Shown here piece by piece: positions 61,929 through 64,000 of a stretch of 64,000 bases of DNA. The stretch is from Actinobacteria bacterium OV450 (GTDB taxonomy: Bacteria; Actinomycetota; Actinomycetes; Streptomycetales; Streptomycetaceae): contig LJCW01000120.1 of assembly GCA_001298555.1 (NCBI GenBank), positions 19,835-83,834 of the forward strand, read 5' to 3'. How positions within the stretch are numbered: the first letter of the stretch is position 1; every line of letters starts with the position of its first letter. The notes under the pieces were generated by a model, which worked only from the letters and a program-made list of their open reading frames with translations, was not told the origin of the DNA and ran no database searches. A program made the position numbers and the translations under genes.

Positions 61929-64000
61929 TCACTCGACGGTCTGGCGGCCCTCCGGGCGGGCGCTGCACGAGCTGCGGAAGGAGCAGTGGTCGCAGTGCCT
62001 GCCGGTGGCGGGCGCGAAGCGCTCGTCCAGGACCCGGCCGGCGGCGGTGGCGAGCAGGTCCCCGACCCAGGTGCCGTCGAGGGGCTGCTGCGCCTGGACC
62101 TTCGGCACCGCGTCCCCGCCGTCCCGTACGGCGGCGCCCTGGCGCAGGTGCACCAGTTCGGCGCCGCCCGCGTCGGGGCGGACCCCGTCGAAGACCTCGT
62201 CGACGGCGCCCTCGCGGACGGCGAGCTGGTACACGGCGAGCTGGGGGTGCCGCGCGACCTCGTCCTTCGTGGGCGCGGCCTTGCCGGTCTTGAAGTCGAC
62301 GACGTACGCACGCCCCTGGGGGTCCGATTCGACCCTGTCCATGGAACCCCGGATCCCGACGGCGTACTCGCCCGCTTCGAGCGTGACGTCGAACGAGTGC
62401 TCCGTGGCCACGGCCACCCGGCCCCCGCGGTCGGTGGTGTGCCAGCGCAGGAAGCGCTCCAGGGCGGCGCGGGCGTTGTCCTTCTCCTGGCGGGACTTCC
62501 ACGGGGCGTCGAAGGCGAGGGCGTCCCAGACGGAGTCGAGGCGTTCCATCAGGACGGCCAGATCGGCGGGGGTGCGGCCGGAGGCGACCTCGTCGGCGAG
62601 GACGTGGACGACGTTGCCGAAGCCCTGGGCGGCGGTGGAGGGGGCGTCGGCCTTGACCTCGCGGCCGAGGAACCACTGGAGGGAACAGGTGTTGGCGAGC
62701 TGGTCCAGGGCGCTGCCGGAGAGGGCGACGGGCCGGTCCCGGTCGCGCAGCGGGACGGCCGAGGCGGTGGGCTCGTACAGGCCCCACCAGCGCTGCGGGT
62801 GCGCGGCCGGGACCAGCGGGCGGTCGTCCTCGTCGGTCAGCGCGGCCAGGCGGGCGAGCCGGCGCGCGGCGGCCTCGCGGAGCGCGGGTGAGGCGTCGGG
62901 GTCGACGGTGGTGGCGCGCAGCTCGGCGACCAGGGCGGGGGGGGGGGGGGGGCGGCGCGGCCGGCCGGCGACGTCCTTCGGGGGGACCCCGAGCTCGGTC
63001 AGGAAGCGGGAGGGCTGGTCGCCGTCCTCGGCGGGGGCCTTGACGGCGGTGACGACGAGGCGGTCCCGGGCGCGGGTGGCGGCCACGTAGAAGAGGCGGC
63101 GCTCCTCGGCGAGGAGGGCGCCGGGGGTGAGGGGCTCGGCGAGGCCGTCGGGGCCGATGCGGTCGGCTTCGAGGAGGGAGCCGCGGCGGCGCAGGTCGGG
63201 CCAGAGCCCCTCCTGTACGCCGGCCACGACGACGAGGGACCACTCCAGGCCCTTGGAACGGTGGGCGGTCATGAGGCGGACGGCCTCGGAGCGCGTGGCG
63301 CGGGTGGTGAGGGTGTCGGCGGCGATGTCCTCGGCTTCGAGCTGTTCGAGGAAGTTGAGGGCGCCGCGGCCGCCGGTGCGTTCCTCGGCGCGGGCGGCGG
63401 TGTCGAAGAGCGCGCAGACGGCGTCGAGGTCGCGGTCGGCGTTGCGGCCGCCGACGCCGCCGCGGCGGGCCTGCCGCTCCAGTCGGTCGGGCCAGGAGGT
63501 TCCGTCCCACAGGGTCCACAGGGCCTCTTCGGCGGTGCCGCCGCCCTGGAGGAGCTCGCGGGCCTTGCGCAGGAGCAGTCCGAGGCGCTGGGCGCCGCGG
63601 GCGTACGCGGGGTCGTGCGCGACGAGCCGTTCGGGCTCGGCGAGGGCGCGCGCGAGGAGCACGTCGGAGGGGGCCGGCACCTTGATGCCGGCGGCCCGCT
63701 CCTCGTCGCGCAGGGCGCGGCCGAGGCGCCGCAGGTCGGCGGCGTCCATCCCGCCGAGCGGCGAGCCGAGCAACGACAGGGCGGCCTCGACCCCGACCCA
63801 CCCGGCGTCGACGCCGCCGCCCGCGGAGCCGGTGTCACCCTCCGCGGAACCCTCCGCGGAACCCGCGTCCACCGTCGGCCCGGCCTGGGCGGCGCCCGCC
63901 GCGTCAGGCGCCGGACCGTCGGCGGAACCAGCTCCCCGCCGCTGCCCGGGCAGGCCGGGGGCCCCGCTGCCGGGGCAGGCCGGGGGGCGGGGGCCGCCTG
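61929..64000 (-). CDS. adnA: UvrD/RecB-like helicase-nuclease (AdnA-like), N-terminus outside window
   Basis: Frame open from the stop at 61929 to the window end; the first part, including Walker A, is missing. Seen: helicase motifs V-VI (VRLMTAHRSKGLEWSLVVVA, LLAEERRLFYVAATRARDRL), an unstructured Ala/Gly/Asp-rich stretch near 63780-64000, then a RecB-type nuclease: SLQWFLGREV, FGNVVHVLADE, IRGSMDRVESD and YVVDFKTGK. A terminal cysteine cluster (HCDHCSFRSSC) is the iron-sulphur motif of AddB-type nucleases. Partner of the adnB-like gene. A 16-nt C tract in the coding strand encodes a Pro run. Confidence 0.88.
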   Translation of the reverse strand, partial: GGPRPPACPGSGAPGLPGQRRGAGSADGPAPDAAGAAQAGPTVDAGSAEGSAEGDTGSAGGGVDAGWVGVEAALSLLGSPLGGMDAADLRRLGRALRDEERAAGIKVPAPSDVLLARALAEPERLVAHDPAYARGAQRLGLLLRKARELLQGGGTAEEALWTLWDGTSWPDRLERQARRGGVGGRNADRDLDAVCALFDTAARAEERTGGRGALNFLEQLEAEDIAADTLTTRATRSEAVRLMTAHRSKGLEWSLVVVAGVQEGLWPDLRRRGSLLEADRIGPDGLAEPLTPGALLAEERRLFYVAATRARDRLVVTAVKAPAEDGDQPSRFLTELGVPPKDVAGRPRRPPPPPALVAELRATTVDPDASPALREAAARRLARLAALTDEDDRPLVPAAHPQRWWGLYEPTASAVPLRDRDRPVALSGSALDQLANTCSLQWFLGREVKADAPSTAAQGFGNVVHVLADEVASGRTPADLAVLMERLDSVWDALAFDAPWKSRQEKDNARAALERFLRWHTTDRGGRVAVATEHSFDVTLEAGEYAVGIRGSMDRVESDPQGRAYVVDFKTGKAAPTKDEVARHPQLAVYQLAVREGAVDEVFDGVRPDAGGAELVHLRQGAAVRDGGDAVPKVQAQQPLDGTWVGDLLATAAGRVLDERFAPATGRHCDHCSFRSSCSARPEGRQTVE
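62937..62952. repeat. 16-nt homopolymer G tract inside adnA-like gene
   Basis: Sixteen consecutive G on the plus strand (C on the coding strand), encoding PPPPP in RRPPPPPPAL-like context. The frame is intact across it as given. Such tracts are prone to slippage and to sequencing error. Confidence 0.9.

Noticed and set aside
61929..63801. Alternative Arg-rich minus-strand frame covering the adnA-like gene
   Set aside because: Frame shadow: the chosen frame carries intact helicase V-VI, RecB nuclease and cysteine motifs, the other has none.

Overview
The window looks like a core chromosomal segment of a Streptomyces. It is very GC-rich, uses many GTG starts and GC-ending third codon positions, and carries several loci typical of the genus: the DasR/das chitooligosaccharide locus, the B12-riboswitch-controlled nrdABS operon, the sigR-rsrA thiol-stress pair, a WhiB7-type wblC gene with a long leader, mycoredoxin and an adnAB-type helicase-nuclease pair. 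From memory the order follows S. coelicolor from about SCO5235 down to about SCO5183; I could not align it. I see no insertion sequence, prophage, CRISPR array or integrase.

Layout. 1-4.8 kb (minus strand) is a sugar ABC operon (binding lipoprotein, two permeases, GH3 hexosaminidase cut by the window start), divergent from dasR with two DasR-type operators between them. 5.9-8.4 kb holds a CstA carbon-starvation transporter with its small YbdD partner. 8.4-9.6 kb holds a Uma2 nuclease-like protein and an acetyltransferase. 9.6-14.6 kb is nrdA-nrdB-nrdS plus a DUF3703 gene behind NrdR-like boxes and a cobalamin riboswitch. 14.7-19.4 kb has peptide deformylase, a TPR protein and a pair of membrane HD/HD-GYP proteins. 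19.6-20.8 kb is rsrA-sigR with its autoregulatory promoter. 20.9-28.1 kb holds a hydrolase, an SRAP (YedK/HMCES) protein, an M50 peptidase, aroA, rsgA, an SMR exporter, a TetR regulator, hisN and a CBS protein. 28.2-30.2 kb is a catalase and a divergent Fur-family regulator. 30.3-35.0 kb contains two identical initiator tRNA genes flanking a secreted protein, a secreted SGNH hydrolase with FG-GAP repeats and a Sel1-repeat protein. 35.1-44.2 kb has a large UPF0182 membrane protein, a PPA1309 protein, a PDZ/Lon-like protease, moaE, an SDR, a DUF2342 metalloprotease and a Nudix hydrolase. 44.3-48.2 kb is a three-gene AIM24/TerD cluster and a YgjP-type peptidase. 48.4-52.7 kb has an orphan RRE/E1-like protein, an ABC1 kinase, a zinc-ribbon protein, and wblC with its leader. 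52.8-64 kb has uvrD2, mycoredoxin, nudC, an M20 dipeptidase, and an adnB/adnA-like pair cut by the window end.

How parts connect. The das locus imports and hydrolyses GlcNAc oligomers under DasR. SigR (19.9 kb) probably drives both its own operon and mycoredoxin (55.1 kb), since both have perfect GGGAAT-N18-GTT promoters. Several genes deal with oxidative and DNA stress (catalase and Fur regulator, SRAP, two UvrD-like systems, NudC). wblC sits behind a 5' leader with a translated leader ORF and an intrinsic terminator, the arrangement known for antibiotic-induced whiB7 genes.

The least-explained parts are the orphan RRE plus E1-like protein (48.4 kb), the AIM24-AIM24-TerD/AIM24 operon, the duplicated tRNA-terminator units, and long homopolymer G/C tracts inside two coding sequences. 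Start codons were chosen from ribosome-binding sites, overlaps and family conservation and are less certain than stops.
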